From: a bacterium
Lineage (GTDB): Bacteria; Actinomycetota; Acidimicrobiia; Spongiisociales; Spongiisociaceae
NCBI GenBank assembly: GCA_028821575.1
Contig: JAPPFW010000072.1
Span: forward strand, 1-52,066
DNA length: 52,066 nucleotides
Direction of reading: 5' to 3'
The translations under genes and the position numbers were made by a program. The notes beneath the pieces are model-generated. The model made no database searches, was not told where the DNA came from, and saw only the letters and a list, made by a program, of their open reading frames with translations. Below are positions 8,638 to 17,902 of the stretch, piece by piece. Numbering within the stretch: position 1 is the first letter of the stretch; every line of letters starts with the position of its first letter.

Positions 8638-9821
8638 GCGCGCGAGTCACCTCCATCACCGATCTGCGGGCGCGGGTCCGCCGGCGTCACGAACTCGATC
8701 TGGCCAGATCCCGGGTGGCGATCTTCGTCCTGGTTCTGGTGGGCCTCCTCTTGGTCGTCGGGCTCGGCGCCATCATGTCGGCCTCCTCCGTGGACGGGAT
8801 TCTCGGCGAGTCCGACCGACTGGCGATCTTCAGACGCCAGGTGCGGTGGGTGGTCGTTGGTCTCTTCCTGATGGTCATCGCCATGCTGATCCCATACGAC
8901 TGGTACAAGAGGGGGTCGGTGTGGATCCTCGGAATCTCGATAGGAGGGCTGCTCCTCGTTCCGATGTTCGGCTCCACCCGAGGGGGAGCGCAGCGTTGGT
9001 TGGAGGTCGGTTCGGTTACGGTGCAGCCTTCGGAGTTCTCCAAACTAGCCGTGGTCATTTTCCTGGCGTCGGTCCTGGCTGATCGAGGCGAACGGCTCGG
9101 AGAACTTCAACAGGTACTCGGTCCCACCCTGCTGGCCGTAGGCGTTACTTGTACTCTGGTCGTCCTCCAGCCCGATCTGGGTACTGCCCTGATCATCGCC
9201 GGGGCCGGTGGTGGGGTGGTGCTCGCATCCGGGGTGCCCTTGAGGTATATCGTCGGAGGTGGGGCGCTCGCCACCGCGCTGGCGGCGGTCTCGACCCTTG
9301 CCTACCAGTACCGGCGCGAGCGCTTCGCTTGCTTCGTCGATCCGCTGGCGGATCCGCTCGGAAGCTGTTTCCAACTGGCCCAGAGCCTCATGGCGCTGGG
9401 GAGTGGAAACCTGATGGGAGTCGGCCTGGGGGCGTCCCGGGCCCGCTGGGCCTTCCTCCCGAACGCCCATACCGACTTCATCTTCACGATCATCGCCGAG
9501 GAGACCGGGTTCTTCGGCGCGGTGGGTCTCCTGGCCGTACTGGCCGGCCTGTCCCTGGCCGGGATCTGGATCGCATACCGGACCGGAGACCCGTTCGCCC
9601 GCCTGCTCGCCAGCGGCATAACCGCCTGGTTGAGTGGGCAGTCGATCGTCAACGTCGGCGGCGTGGTCGGTGTGATACCGGTGACCGGTCTGGCGCTTCC
9701 GTTCGTTTCGGTCGGGGGGAGCGCCATGGTGGCCGCCCTCGTAGGGGCGGGGGTACTTGTCAACATCGCCCGCACGGCACCGCACCCTGTGGTGCCCAAG
9801 CCACGTGGAGACCGTCAATGA
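8634..9821 (+). CDS. ftsW: Septal peptidoglycan polymerase FtsW (SEDS)
   Basis: A 395-residue SEDS glycosyltransferase with about ten membrane helices, the partner of FtsI. It carries GGAQRWLEVGSVTVQPSEFSK, the hallmark before the catalytic Asp loop, and NAHTDFIFTIIAEETGFFG toward the C-terminal half. The ATG overlaps the murD stop as ATGA; the open frame before it is a shadow of murD. It ends in an ATGA overlap with murG. Confidence 0.95.
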   Translation: MSARVTSITDLRARVRRRHELDLARSRVAIFVLVLVGLLLVVGLGAIMSASSVDGILGESDRLAIFRRQVRWVVVGLFLMVIAMLIPYDWYKRGSVWILGISIGGLLLVPMFGSTRGGAQRWLEVGSVTVQPSEFSKLAVVIFLASVLADRGERLGELQQVLGPTLLAVGVTCTLVVLQPDLGTALIIAGAGGGVVLASGVPLRYIVGGGALATALAAVSTLAYQYRRERFACFVDPLADPLGSCFQLAQSLMALGSGNLMGVGLGASRARWAFLPNAHTDFIFTIIAEETGFFGAVGLLAVLAGLSLAGIWIAYRTGDPFARLLASGITAWLSGQSIVNVGGVVGVIPVTGLALPFVSVGGSAMVAALVGAGVLVNIARTAPHPVVPKPRGDRQ

Positions 9822-10909
9822 CCTTCGCCATCGCAGCGGCGGGAACGGGTGGACACATCTACCCCGGACTGGCGGTAGCCGAGCAACTGGTGGCGGCGGG
9901 GGTCGAGAAGAGACACATCCTGTTTCTCGGCGGTGACCGCATGGAAGCGGACTTGATCCCCCGAGAAGGGTTCCCCTTCGTACGTCTCGAGTTGCAGGGA
10001 CTGGTTCGAAGCCTGTCGACCCGCAACCTTCGGTTGCCCGGGGTCGTGTGGAAAGCGGCCCGGAGGGCAGGCCGCGAGATGGCCGCGCGTGGGGTGGCTT
10101 CGGTGCTGTGCACGGGAGGGTACGTCACCGTTCCCGTGGCGGCGGCAGCCCGGCGGCGGGGTGTGCCCGTCTACCTGCACGAGCAGAACTACGAGGCAGG
10201 ACTGGCGAACCGGTTGGCAGGACGCTGGGCGGATCGATCCTTCGTGTCGTTTCCGGGAACCCGCGGGCTGAAAGGAACGGTGGTCGGGTACCCGCTGCGG
10301 AGCGCGCTTGCCGACCTCGACCGGGCCGCGTCCCGACCCGGCGCTCTCGATCGCTACGGTCTCGACTCCGCCCACCCGACCCTGGGGGTGGTGGGAGGCA
10401 GTCTGGGGGCGAGTGCGATCAACCAGGCCGTGACCGGGTTGGCGGCTTCGTGGGACGGGGGTCCGCTGCAGGTGGTTCATCTGGCCGGCGCATCCCAGGC
10501 GGAACAGGTGCGGGTGGATGCGGATGCGGACGCGGACGCGGTGACCAGGGTCGTGGTCGGGTACGAGAACCGTATGGACCTCTTCTACGCTGCTGTCGAT
10601 CTGCTCGTCGGCCGGGCCGGGGGAGGGCTCATGGAGGCAGCCGCGTCGGGTATTCCGGCAATCCTGGTTCCCGGCGCATTCGGAGGGCGTCACCAACTCG
10701 GCAACGCGCAAGCGATGGCGCAGGCGGGAGGAGCGGTCGTGCTGGACGAAGCCGGTCTCGACTCGCTCGGGGAGATGGTTGCGGGGCTGCTATCCGACGC
10801 GGCGCGCCGGGACCGGATGAGCAGGGCGGCCGTCGAGGTGGCAAGGCCCGGTGCGGCAGCCGCCATCGCGGACACGATGCTCGAGAGCGCTCATGCGATC
10901 CCTCGATGA
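9818..10909 (+). CDS. murG: UDP-GlcNAc:lipid I GlcNAc transferase MurG
   Basis: A 363-residue GT28 glycosyltransferase that adds GlcNAc to lipid I at the inner membrane face, forming lipid II. The N-terminus has the glycine loop GTGGHIYPGLAVAE. Later come GGSLGASAINQ and the donor site around GRAGGGLMEAAASGIPAILVP (usual GRSGA). It starts at ATG in the ftsW stop and runs 17 bp into murC. Confidence 0.95.
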   Translation: MTFAIAAAGTGGHIYPGLAVAEQLVAAGVEKRHILFLGGDRMEADLIPREGFPFVRLELQGLVRSLSTRNLRLPGVVWKAARRAGREMAARGVASVLCTGGYVTVPVAAAARRRGVPVYLHEQNYEAGLANRLAGRWADRSFVSFPGTRGLKGTVVGYPLRSALADLDRAASRPGALDRYGLDSAHPTLGVVGGSLGASAINQAVTGLAASWDGGPLQVVHLAGASQAEQVRVDADADADAVTRVVVGYENRMDLFYAAVDLLVGRAGGGLMEAAASGIPAILVPGAFGGRHQLGNAQAMAQAGGAVVLDEAGLDSLGEMVAGLLSDAARRDRMSRAAVEVARPGAAAAIADTMLESAHAIPR

Positions 10910-12257
10910 GCCGGGCCGGATCCACGTAGTCGGGGTCGCGGGGGCCGGAATGGGCCCGCTGGCCAAGCTCCTGGTGGCCATGGGTCATCGGGTTACGGGA
11001 TCCGACCTCCATCCGGGACCCTCCGTGGATGAACTGCGCCGTCTCGGCGTCGAGACCTGGCAGGGAAGTCGGCCCGAACGGATGACCTCCTGCGAGCTGG
11101 TCGTTGCTTCATCGGCGGTCCCCGGGAGCGATCCCGAGCTCCGGGCGGCTGAGGCGGCCGGTGTTCCGGTGTGGGAGCGCCCCGAACTGCTCGAGATGCT
11201 GACCGCTCGCATGCCCACGATCGGCGTGACGGGAACGCACGGCAAGACCACGTCCACCGCCCTGGCGATCAACGCGGCGAGGGCACTGGGTCTCGACCCG
11301 TCCTTCATCGTGGGGGGTGACCTTGTGGACATCGGTACGAACGCCCACCTGGGAACGGACGACATCCTCATGCTCGAGGCCGACGAGGCCTTCGGTACCT
11401 TCACTCACCTCAGGTTCCGCGGGCTGATGGTGACCAACGTCGACTCGGACCACTTGGAACACTACGGCACCCGGGAGAACCTCGAGGCCACGTTCGGCGC
11501 GGTTGTCGACGGTGTGGCGGGTCCCGTGGTGGTGGGTGTCGACGATCCGGGGGGCCGCAGGCTGGCGCGGCGGACCCGACGACCCGGATACGGTACGTCA
11601 CCGGATGCGGAGTGGAGGATCACCGAAGTTGTACCCGGGCCATCGCATGTCACGTTCCGGTTGGGAGGGAGATTCCGCCCGGCGCGGGTGACTGTGGGCC
11701 GACCCGGATTGCATACGGCTCGTAACGCGTGCGGCGTCCTGGCTCTCCTGGCCGAACTGGGCTACGACCCGGCGGACGCCATTGCCGGGATGGTGGATTT
11801 CGGGGGTGTGCGACGGCGCCTGGAAGTGCGGGCGACCGTGGCCGGGGTGACCATCCTCGACAGCTATGCGCACCACCCGACCGAGGTGTCCGCCGACCTC
11901 GATGCGATCGCTCCGATCGACAGGAACCGGCTGTGGGTGGTCTTTCAACCCCACCTGTACTCGAGGACCGGAGCCTTGGCAGCCGAGTTCGGGAAGGCGC
12001 TGGCCGCTGCCGACCGGTTGGTGGTCACGGATGTGTACGGGGCTCGAGAGACACCGGTTCCCGGGGTGACCGGCGCGCTTGTAGCGGATGCGGCGCGACT
12101 GGGCGGTGTCGAGGTGGAGTACGTTCCCCGACTGGAGGACGTCGCCGGTTTCGTGGCTGACCGTGTCGAGTCGGGAGATCTGGTGCTGACGCTGGGAGCG
12201 GGGGACATAACGTCTTTACCGGACGGCCTCGCCGAGAGCCTTGGGGATTCGGCATGA
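10893..12257 (+). CDS. murC: UDP-MurNAc:L-alanine ligase MurC
   Basis: A 454-residue Mur ligase adding the first stem residue, L-Ala. The MurC signature is GTHGKTT, with His in place of the Asn of the other Mur ligases, followed by EADEAFGTF and YAHHPTEV. The ATG at 10893 starts inside murG and gives the standard RIHVVGVAGAGM nucleotide-binding N-terminus. murC preceding murB and ftsQ fits the actinobacterial order. Confidence 0.95.
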   Translation: MRSLDEPGRIHVVGVAGAGMGPLAKLLVAMGHRVTGSDLHPGPSVDELRRLGVETWQGSRPERMTSCELVVASSAVPGSDPELRAAEAAGVPVWERPELLEMLTARMPTIGVTGTHGKTTSTALAINAARALGLDPSFIVGGDLVDIGTNAHLGTDDILMLEADEAFGTFTHLRFRGLMVTNVDSDHLEHYGTRENLEATFGAVVDGVAGPVVVGVDDPGGRRLARRTRRPGYGTSPDAEWRITEVVPGPSHVTFRLGGRFRPARVTVGRPGLHTARNACGVLALLAELGYDPADAIAGMVDFGGVRRRLEVRATVAGVTILDSYAHHPTEVSADLDAIAPIDRNRLWVVFQPHLYSRTGALAAEFGKALAAADRLVVTDVYGARETPVPGVTGALVADAARLGGVEVEYVPRLEDVAGFVADRVESGDLVLTLGAGDITSLPDGLAESLGDSA

Positions 12258-13159
12258 CCGCCTGGGAGGCTCTGCGCTCGGGGGGACACATCGTCGCCGG
12301 CATTGAGATCGGGTCACTCACCACTTACAAATTGGGAGGACGCGCCCGGTGGTTCTGCGAGCCGGATTCGGTGGACTCTCTCGTGAACGTCGTCAATGCC
12401 GCAAACGAGCGGGGTGTGGACACTCTCATGCTGGGGAGGGGAAGCAACCTTGTCGTGTCGGATCGGGGGTACGAGGGTCTGGTCGTGCGGTTGAAGGGTG
12501 ACTTCCGTGATGTCCACGTTGATCGGGACGCAGGACTGGTAGCGGCCGGCGCCGCGGTCGCGCTTCCTGTGCTCGCCCGCCGGGTGGCAAGGGAACAACT
12601 GGGTTCGCTGGAGTTCTATGTGGGCATTCCGGGATCGGTCGGTGGGGCGGTCGTGATGAACGCCGGCTTCTACGGAACGGAGACCTCGGATGTGCTGGCA
12701 TCAGCCACGCTCCTGGATAAGAGGACCGGAGCGGTTGGCGAGTTGGCTGCGGACGACTTCGGCTTCGCGTATAGGACCAGCAACGTCACGGAGCATGACC
12801 TGGTGCTGCGCGCCGTCTTCCGAGTGCGACCGCGCCCGGGCGCCGAGGTCTCGGCGCTGATGCGCGAGGCAATACGGTGGCGCCGCGACAACCAGCCTGG
12901 TGGGACACTGAACGCCGGAAGCATCTTCCGCAATCCTCCCGGTGATGCCGCCGGGAGAATCATCGACTCGCTCGGTCTCAAGGGCATGCGACGGGGTGGT
13001 GCACACGTCTCGCACCGCCACGCCAACTTCTTCGTTGCTGACCCGGGTACCCGTGCCCAGGATGTATACGACCTGGTTGGTGCAGTCCGCGGCCTGGTCC
13101 ACGAACGGACCGGGACCCTGCTCGAACCGGAGGTCCGTTTCGTGGGCCGGTTCACCTGA
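12254..13159 (+). CDS. murB: UDP-N-acetylenolpyruvoylglucosamine reductase MurB
   Basis: A 301-residue FAD enzyme that reduces UDP-GlcNAc-enolpyruvate to UDP-MurNAc with NADPH. FAD-binding segments GRGSNLVVSDRGYEG and GIPGSVGGAVVMNAGFYG are present, as are YRTS (type I MurB) and GSIFRNPPG with its catalytic Ser; it ends EPEVRFVGRF. It overlaps murC by ATGA. No ddl follows. Confidence 0.95.
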   Translation: MTAWEALRSGGHIVAGIEIGSLTTYKLGGRARWFCEPDSVDSLVNVVNAANERGVDTLMLGRGSNLVVSDRGYEGLVVRLKGDFRDVHVDRDAGLVAAGAAVALPVLARRVAREQLGSLEFYVGIPGSVGGAVVMNAGFYGTETSDVLASATLLDKRTGAVGELAADDFGFAYRTSNVTEHDLVLRAVFRVRPRPGAEVSALMREAIRWRRDNQPGGTLNAGSIFRNPPGDAAGRIIDSLGLKGMRRGGAHVSHRHANFFVADPGTRAQDVYDLVGAVRGLVHERTGTLLEPEVRFVGRFT

Positions 13160-13980
13160 TGCCCGCAGGCGGCGACCGGCGGCATACGCGACGGAGAGCG
13201 GCCTTGAGGGTAGATCCGCGCATTATCCGACGGCGTCTCGAGGTTGCCGAGGAGCAGGCCCGATCGAGGGTACGCAGATCCCTGACACTGCTGTTGGCAA
13301 TGGCTGGAGCCGGCTGTGTCGCCTGGTTCTTCGCGTCGCCTCTGATGAGCGTTCGAGCCGTGGTGGTGGACGGCGCCAGCCGGTCGGCCGTCGACGAGAT
13401 CCTCTCCGGTGCCAAGGTTGTCGAGGGTAGGCCCATGGTGGCGATCCGGGTCGGCGCGATCGAGGAGCATCTGGTGGCCGATCCATGGATCGAATCGGCA
13501 TCGGTCAAGGTGGTATTCCCAACCACGGTTGAGGTGGCCGTGCGGGAGCGGGAGCCGATCGCCTGGATCCGTTTGGAGGATCAGTGGGGTCTCCTGGCGG
13601 ACGGCGGACTTCTTGTCGAGTATGCCGACAGCCCGACGCCCATCCGTTCCCTTATCAGGATTCCCGTGGAAGATCCCGGACTCGGTGCGGCCGTTGAGAA
13701 CGAGAACGTATCCGGCGCCTTGCAGTTCCTAGGCGCGCTTCCCGAGGATCTTGCCCGGCGGAGCGTGGCGAAGGTGGTGGACGAAGAGCTCTGGGTCTTG
13801 GTCGGATACAGGTCGGTCCGGATAGGACTACCCGTTGAGATGGAGGCCAAGGCAGCCTCTCTGGTCGCGATGATCAACACCGCCCATGGCGGAGTGATAG
13901 ACGTAACCGCACCAAGTCGACCGGCAATCCGGTCTCTGGACACTGCCGGGGAGGTCTTATCCGATAGCGTTGACGTTTAG
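13159..13980 (+). CDS. ftsQ: Cell division protein FtsQ/DivIB
   Basis: A 273-residue bitopic protein. A basic cytoplasmic tail (about 1-45) is followed by one membrane helix (about 46-62) and a POTRA domain starting MSVRAVVVDGASRSAVDEI with a typical PWIESASVKVVFPTTVEVAVREREPIAW segment in two parts. It links FtsL/FtsB to the divisome. Its ATG shares one base with the murB stop (TGATG). ftsA is absent after it, as is usual in Actinobacteria. Confidence 0.92.
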   Translation: MPAGGDRRHTRRRAALRVDPRIIRRRLEVAEEQARSRVRRSLTLLLAMAGAGCVAWFFASPLMSVRAVVVDGASRSAVDEILSGAKVVEGRPMVAIRVGAIEEHLVADPWIESASVKVVFPTTVEVAVREREPIAWIRLEDQWGLLADGGLLVEYADSPTPIRSLIRIPVEDPGLGAAVENENVSGALQFLGALPEDLARRSVAKVVDEELWVLVGYRSVRIGLPVEMEAKAASLVAMINTAHGGVIDVTAPSRPAIRSLDTAGEVLSDSVDV

Positions 13981-14133
13981 GTTTAACCAAAACCAGAGGT
14001 TAATCTCCAGGGTGAAGCTGTGCCATGGCGTATGCTCTGGTGCAATCCGATCCGGACCCAACGCCCGGCTTGGGACGGGCGCCGTTCGGAGCAAGAAGGT
14101 TCAGATCAGGCTGAGCGGGAGGGACTTAGGCAC

Positions 14134-15213
14134 ATGGCCGTGACCAATGTTGGCGGGTTGCATAGCTACGTAGCTGTTATCAAGGTGGTTGGGGTTGGCG
14201 GTGGGGGGATGAACGCTGTCAATCGAATGGTCGAAGCGGGCATTCGAGGTGTCGAGTTCATAGCTGTCAACACCGATGCCCAGGCGCTCCTGATGTCGGA
14301 CGCCGACATCAAATTGGACATCGGCCGGGACGTCACCAGGGGGCTCGGAGCGGGTGCGAATCCCGAGGTCGGCAAGGCGGCGGCAGAGGCGCACCGCGAA
14401 GAACTCGAGGATGTACTTACAGGTTCCGACCTGGTCTTCGTCACGGTTGGCCAAGGGGGTGGGACCGGTACGGGTGGCGCTCCGGTAGTCGCTGAGACGG
14501 CCCGCAACCTGGGGGCTCTGACCGTAGGGGTTGTGACCCGTCCCTTCGGGTTCGAAGGACAGCGGCGTTCGGTGCAGGCGGAACAGGGAATCGCCGAACT
14601 ACGGGAAGCCGTGGATGCGTTGATCGTGATTCCCAACGACAACCTTCTGTCCGTCGCCGATCGTTCGATGTCGATGGTGGATGCCTTCGCGCTGGCTGAC
14701 GAGGTGCTGAAGGATGGGGTGACCGGCATCACCGAGATCATCACCACTCCCGGACTGATCAACGTGGACTTCGCCGATGTCAAGACCGTGCTCGGCGATG
14801 CGGGCACCGCGGTGATGGGCATCGGAAGGGCGTCGGGAGACAACCGGGCCGCACAGGCGGCTGAGAGAGCGATGGCCAGCCCGCTGCTCGAGACCTCGAT
14901 GGAAGGCGCGACGGGGGTCCTGCTCTCGATAACCGGTCCTCTCGACCTGACCCTGTACGAGGTCAACGAGGCGGCGTCGAGCGTCCAGTCGTTCTGCGAG
15001 TCTGACGCCCAGATCATCTTCGGGGCGACCCCGGACGAGTCCGCGGGGGAGGAGTTCCGCGTCACCGTTATAGCCGCCGGTGTCGGTGGGTCGCGACGTT
15101 CGCGAGAGGCGGTGACCACCTCGACCAGGCCGAGTCGCCGGTCCGCTTCTGAGCGGATTCTCTCGATCCCGGAGGACGATCCGTTCGACATTCCGGACTT
15201 CGTCGAAGGATGA
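14134..15213 (+). CDS. ftsZ: Cell division GTPase FtsZ
   Basis: A 359-residue tubulin homologue forming the Z ring. It shows [11 protein letters not shown] near the N-terminus, the tubulin signature [12 protein letters not shown] near residue 107, the T7 loop [10 protein letters not shown], and a short linker ending in [11 protein letters not shown], the C-terminal peptide that contacts SepF. ATG 14134 is chosen for GGGAGGG about ten bases upstream; an open frame back to 14020 is not FtsZ-like. The 153-bp gap after ftsQ is the longest spacer since the one before ftsI and may carry a separate ftsZ promoter, although no good -35/-10 pair was found. Confidence 0.97.
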   Translation: MAVTNVGGLHSYVAVIKVVGVGGGGMNAVNRMVEAGIRGVEFIAVNTDAQALLMSDADIKLDIGRDVTRGLGAGANPEVGKAAAEAHREELEDVLTGSDLVFVTVGQGGGTGTGGAPVVAETARNLGALTVGVVTRPFGFEGQRRSVQAEQGIAELREAVDALIVIPNDNLLSVADRSMSMVDAFALADEVLKDGVTGITEIITTPGLINVDFADVKTVLGDAGTAVMGIGRASGDNRAAQAAERAMASPLLETSMEGATGVLLSITGPLDLTLYEVNEAASSVQSFCESDAQIIFGATPDESAGEEFRVTVIAAGVGGSRRSREAVTTSTRPSRRSASERILSIPEDDPFDIPDFVEG

Positions 15214-15235
15214 TCCGGGGCCGTCTGCGCGTGCG

Positions 15236-15865
15236 GTGATCATCAGACCGTCCGGCTTCCGGGGGGCCGCATTCACGACGGCCTCGGAGGGGAACATGGC
15301 GCGTCGGAGGCCTGCCTCGGTATCGATGAGCATCGGGATACGGCCAGAGTGGGCCACCATCCGCCAGGTGCACGGAGCTGCTGTCGTAGAAGTGGCCCGA
15401 CCGGGACGGGCCGGGGTCGGGGATGCTCTCGTGACGAGAGCGATCCGGTTACCCCTGGCGGTCTTCACCGCAGACTGTGGAGGGATCGTGCTCGAGTCGG
15501 ATGGCGCGGTCGGGGTGGTCCATGCTGGTTGGCGCGGGGTAGCGGCCGGAGTTGTGGCTGAGGCGGCCGGGTATATCGAGGAGTTGTCGGAAGGCCGGAA
15601 GCGAGTCTCGAGAGCCGCGGTCGGCCCGCTTATAGGACCGTGCTGCTTCGAGGTCGGAGCCGAAGTCGTGGAGCGACTCGGGGGTTGGCGGTCGACCACG
15701 CGGTGGGGAACAACGTCTGTTGACCTGGGCGAGGCGATCCGTGCGCAGGTTCCGGGTGCGTCGTGGTGGTCGGCGGATGCCTGCACGCGATGCGGGGAGG
15801 GATGGTTTTCCTTCCGCGCAACCGGCACGAAGTCGCGCATGGCGGCAATAGGATGGGTGCCGTGA
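15236..15865 (+). CDS. pgeF: PgeF/YfiH-type peptidoglycan-editing or purine-nucleoside enzyme
   Basis: A 209-residue protein of the YfiH/LACC1 (multicopper polyphenol oxidase-like) family, which sits after ftsZ in many Actinobacteria. The conserved pieces are RQVHGAAVV, TADCGGIVL, the HAGWRG box, IGPCCFEVG and DACTRC, which give the His and Cys metal ligands. Homologues remove wrongly built muropeptide precursors or act on purine nucleosides. It is some 30 residues shorter than typical, mostly at the N-terminus. The GTG start lies 22 bp after ftsZ. Confidence 0.88.
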   Translation: MIIRPSGFRGAAFTTASEGNMARRRPASVSMSIGIRPEWATIRQVHGAAVVEVARPGRAGVGDALVTRAIRLPLAVFTADCGGIVLESDGAVGVVHAGWRGVAAGVVAEAAGYIEELSEGRKRVSRAAVGPLIGPCCFEVGAEVVERLGGWRSTTRWGTTSVDLGEAIRAQVPGASWWSADACTRCGEGWFSFRATGTKSRMAAIGWVP

Positions 15866-16536
15866 GTGTTTCGGCTCGCCTCGAAGAAGTGCGACAGCGC
15901 GTGGCGTCGGCGGCTGCCCGATCCGGCCGGAGCATGGATGAGATAGAGGTAGTCGCCGTGGGCAAGGGCCACTCCGTCGCAATACTTCGGGAGGCGTTTG
16001 AAGCCGGGCAGAGCGTGTTCGGGGAGAACCGCGCTCAGGAGTTGAGACACAAGGTCGGCGGGCTCCCCGGCAGCGTGATCTGGCACTTCGTGGGTCCTTT
16101 GCAGACGAACAAGGTTCGGATCGTGCGTCCCAGGGTGAGTCTCCTCCAGTCCTTCGACAGGGACAGGCTCGTCCGTCCATGGTTGAAGGGACAGGATGAG
16201 CCTCCTCCCGTGCTGCTGCAGGTGAACATAGGTCAGGAATCCCAGAAGCATGGAGTGCCCCCGGCACTGGTAGCCGAGACGTTCGACAGGTGGGAGCAGG
16301 GGGGCGTCCGGCTCCATGGGATCATGGCGATCCCGCCGCTCGGCAACGATCCTGAGGATGCCAGGCCGTACTTCATCCGGATGCGCCGGATCAGGGATGA
16401 ACTCAGCGAGCGCTCCGGTCGCGATCTCACCCTGAGCATGGGAATGACCGACGACTTCGAAGTTGCGATAGAGGAAGGATCCACCATGGTTCGGGTCGGA
16501 CGGGCTATCTTTGGTCGACGACCGACAGTGGAGTAG
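15862..16536 (+). CDS. YggS/PLPBP-family pyridoxal-phosphate homeostasis protein
   Basis: A 224-residue single-domain PLP-binding protein with alanine-racemase N-terminal fold. The Lys in VVAVGKGHSV corresponds to the PLP lysine (usual AVSKT). FGENRAQEL, WHFVGPLQTNK, LLQVNIGQESQKHG and SMGMTDDFEVAIEEGSTMVR follow in family order. It balances free PLP and amino-acid pools. GTG 15862 overlaps the pgeF stop as GTGA with AGGATGGG upstream; ATG 15853 is the alternative. Confidence 0.92.
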   Translation: MSVSARLEEVRQRVASAAARSGRSMDEIEVVAVGKGHSVAILREAFEAGQSVFGENRAQELRHKVGGLPGSVIWHFVGPLQTNKVRIVRPRVSLLQSFDRDRLVRPWLKGQDEPPPVLLQVNIGQESQKHGVPPALVAETFDRWEQGGVRLHGIMAIPPLGNDPEDARPYFIRMRRIRDELSERSGRDLTLSMGMTDDFEVAIEEGSTMVRVGRAIFGRRPTVE

Positions 16537-16538
16537 CT

Positions 16539-17090
16539 ATGAGCTCCGTGAACAGAGTACTTACGTGGTTGGGGTTGGTGGACGAGGGCGAGCCACCGCG
16601 GGACCTGTCGAGGGATCCTCGCCTTGCAGCAGGGACCCCGCGCCGTCCTGCACAGCGCCCCCAGGTACGTCCCGCGGGTGCAGAGGCCGGCCTAGAACCG
16701 CCAGGTAGGCAGCGTCGCGCCGAGGCGGCTCCCACCTATCGGCGCCCTACCAGCTTCACGCCCGATCTGAGCGTCGTGGTGCGACCGGGTGAACAGGCGG
16801 GCTCTATGGTCGGCTATACGGAGACCATCGAGGTGCGGGGGTTCGATGATGCGAAGCGGATCGCCGACCTGCTGCGGGAGCGGGTGCCGGTGATCGTCAA
16901 CCTGAGAGGCACGGACCCGACCCTCGTTCGAAGGCTGGTCGACTTCTCAAGTGGTCTGGTCTACGCGCTCGACGGCTCGATCCGCAAGGTGTCGGAAGGC
17001 GTCCTCCTGGTCAGCCCTCCGCGGGTGAAGATTCTGGACCGGGAACTTCGGCGGCTGTCCGAACTCGGGCTTTACGACCTGGAAATGTAG
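16539..17090 (+). CDS. sepF: Cell division protein SepF
   Basis: A 183-residue Z-ring membrane tether, the functional substitute for FtsA in Actinobacteria. A short amphipathic N-terminus (SSVNRVLTWLGLVDE) can bind membrane, a Pro/Arg-rich linker covers about 20-75, and the C-terminal SepF domain (about 88-180) contains VRGFDDAKRIADLLRE and a glycine-bearing turn near FSSGLVYALDGSIRKVSEGVLLVSP, given in parts. It starts 2 bp after the preceding gene. Confidence 0.94.
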   Translation: MSSVNRVLTWLGLVDEGEPPRDLSRDPRLAAGTPRRPAQRPQVRPAGAEAGLEPPGRQRRAEAAPTYRRPTSFTPDLSVVVRPGEQAGSMVGYTETIEVRGFDDAKRIADLLRERVPVIVNLRGTDPTLVRRLVDFSSGLVYALDGSIRKVSEGVLLVSPPRVKILDRELRRLSELGLYDLEM

Positions 17091-17093
17091 GAA

Positions 17094-17351
17094 ATGCTGA
17101 GGCTCATCTGCTCGCTTCTCGGCATCTATCTGGTCGCGGTCATCGCCCGTGTGATCCTCAGTTGGGTGGGCGTGCCCGGCGATCATCCGGTCGGTCGCCT
17201 CCTGTCCGTGTTGTCGAGACTGGTCGATCCCCCGCTCCGCTCCATCGGGCGGGTGGTGCCGGCAATCCCGCTGGGTAACGTGCGTCTTGACCTATCTCCC
17301 CTCGTTCTTCTAGTCGGTATCTCGCTGGTCCGCGGGATCATCTGTAGGTAG
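17094..17351 (+). CDS. YggT-family small membrane protein
   Basis: An 85-residue protein with two membrane helices (about 3-23 and 62-82) around a loop containing ILSWVG and DPPLRSIGRVVPAI, the YggT-family repeat unit. It lies between sepF and divIVA in Actinobacteria, Cyanobacteria and Firmicutes and probably helps organise the division site; its molecular role is not settled. Confidence 0.9.
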   Translation: MLRLICSLLGIYLVAVIARVILSWVGVPGDHPVGRLLSVLSRLVDPPLRSIGRVVPAIPLGNVRLDLSPLVLLVGISLVRGIICR

Positions 17352-17355
17352 GAAC

Positions 17356-17856
17356 ATGCGCATAACCTCGAGCGATGTGGAAGCCGTCAAGTTCCGGGTA
17401 GCCATCCGCGGCTACGCCGAGGATGAGGTTGACAACTTCCTGGACTTGGTCATCGACACGATGGGCGATTACGAGAAACGCGAGGCCGAGGCCCAGGCAG
17501 AGATCGATCGCCTCCGGACCGCCCTCGACGAGTGCATCGCCACTCGCCTGGACGAGGCCGAGACATCTAGATCTCTCAAGGAACAGGTGGCCGACGTTAG
17601 AGCTCGGATGCAGGAGGTGGTCGAGGAAGCCACCCGAACCTCCGAACGGGTGGTGGAAGAGGCGCTGAGGGCAGGTGAGCACCTCCTCGAGCAGGTCCGG
17701 TCGGCGATATCGGTTACCTCCGACCATACAGGGCCACGACCGTCCGATCCGTCGCCCGCCGCGGCCGAGAGTGCCGAGGCGACCTCGCCGGGCCACCTAT
17801 TCGACCACATCCGGACGAGAATGTCCTCTGCACTGGAACGAAAGCCCGAGGAGTGA
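17356..17856 (+). CDS. DivIVA/Wag31-family polar growth and division protein
   Basis: A 166-residue coiled-coil protein. The N-terminal DivIVA domain holds SSDVEAVKFRVAIRGYAEDEVDNFLD, given here as two adjoining parts, which is the membrane-curvature binding region. A long heptad-rich stretch covers about 38-118, and the tail is Pro/Ser/Ala-rich. DivIVA proteins gather at poles and septa and recruit wall-synthesis proteins. It is shorter than mycobacterial Wag31 (about 260), so it may serve a cell that is not strongly polar-growing. Last gene of the dcw run. Confidence 0.9.
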   Translation: MRITSSDVEAVKFRVAIRGYAEDEVDNFLDLVIDTMGDYEKREAEAQAEIDRLRTALDECIATRLDEAETSRSLKEQVADVRARMQEVVEEATRTSERVVEEALRAGEHLLEQVRSAISVTSDHTGPRPSDPSPAAAESAEATSPGHLFDHIRTRMSSALERKPEE

Positions 17857-17892
17857 TTGGTGATTGGTGCAGCCTTCACCAGCCACCAGCCA
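17854..17892. repeat. Heptamer repeats forming a hairpin between convergent genes
   Basis: TGATTGG occurs twice from 17854, starting in the divIVA stop codon. CACCAGC-type heptamers occupy 17877-17892. The two arms (17854-17869 and 17877-17892) pair over 16 positions: 12 Watson-Crick, 2 G-U in the rightward RNA, 2 mismatches, with a 7-base loop at 17870-17876. Two 9-bp units, CCACCTAAG, follow and carry the ileS stop codon. The site lies between tail-to-tail divIVA and ileS, so it could act as a terminator for either. Confidence 0.6.
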
Positions 17893-17902
17893 CCTAAGCC
17901 AC

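Noticed and set aside
14599..16317. A 572-codon minus-strand frame across ftsZ, pgeF and yggS
   Set aside because: It is antisense to three certain genes, shows no domain, and has shadow-like composition.
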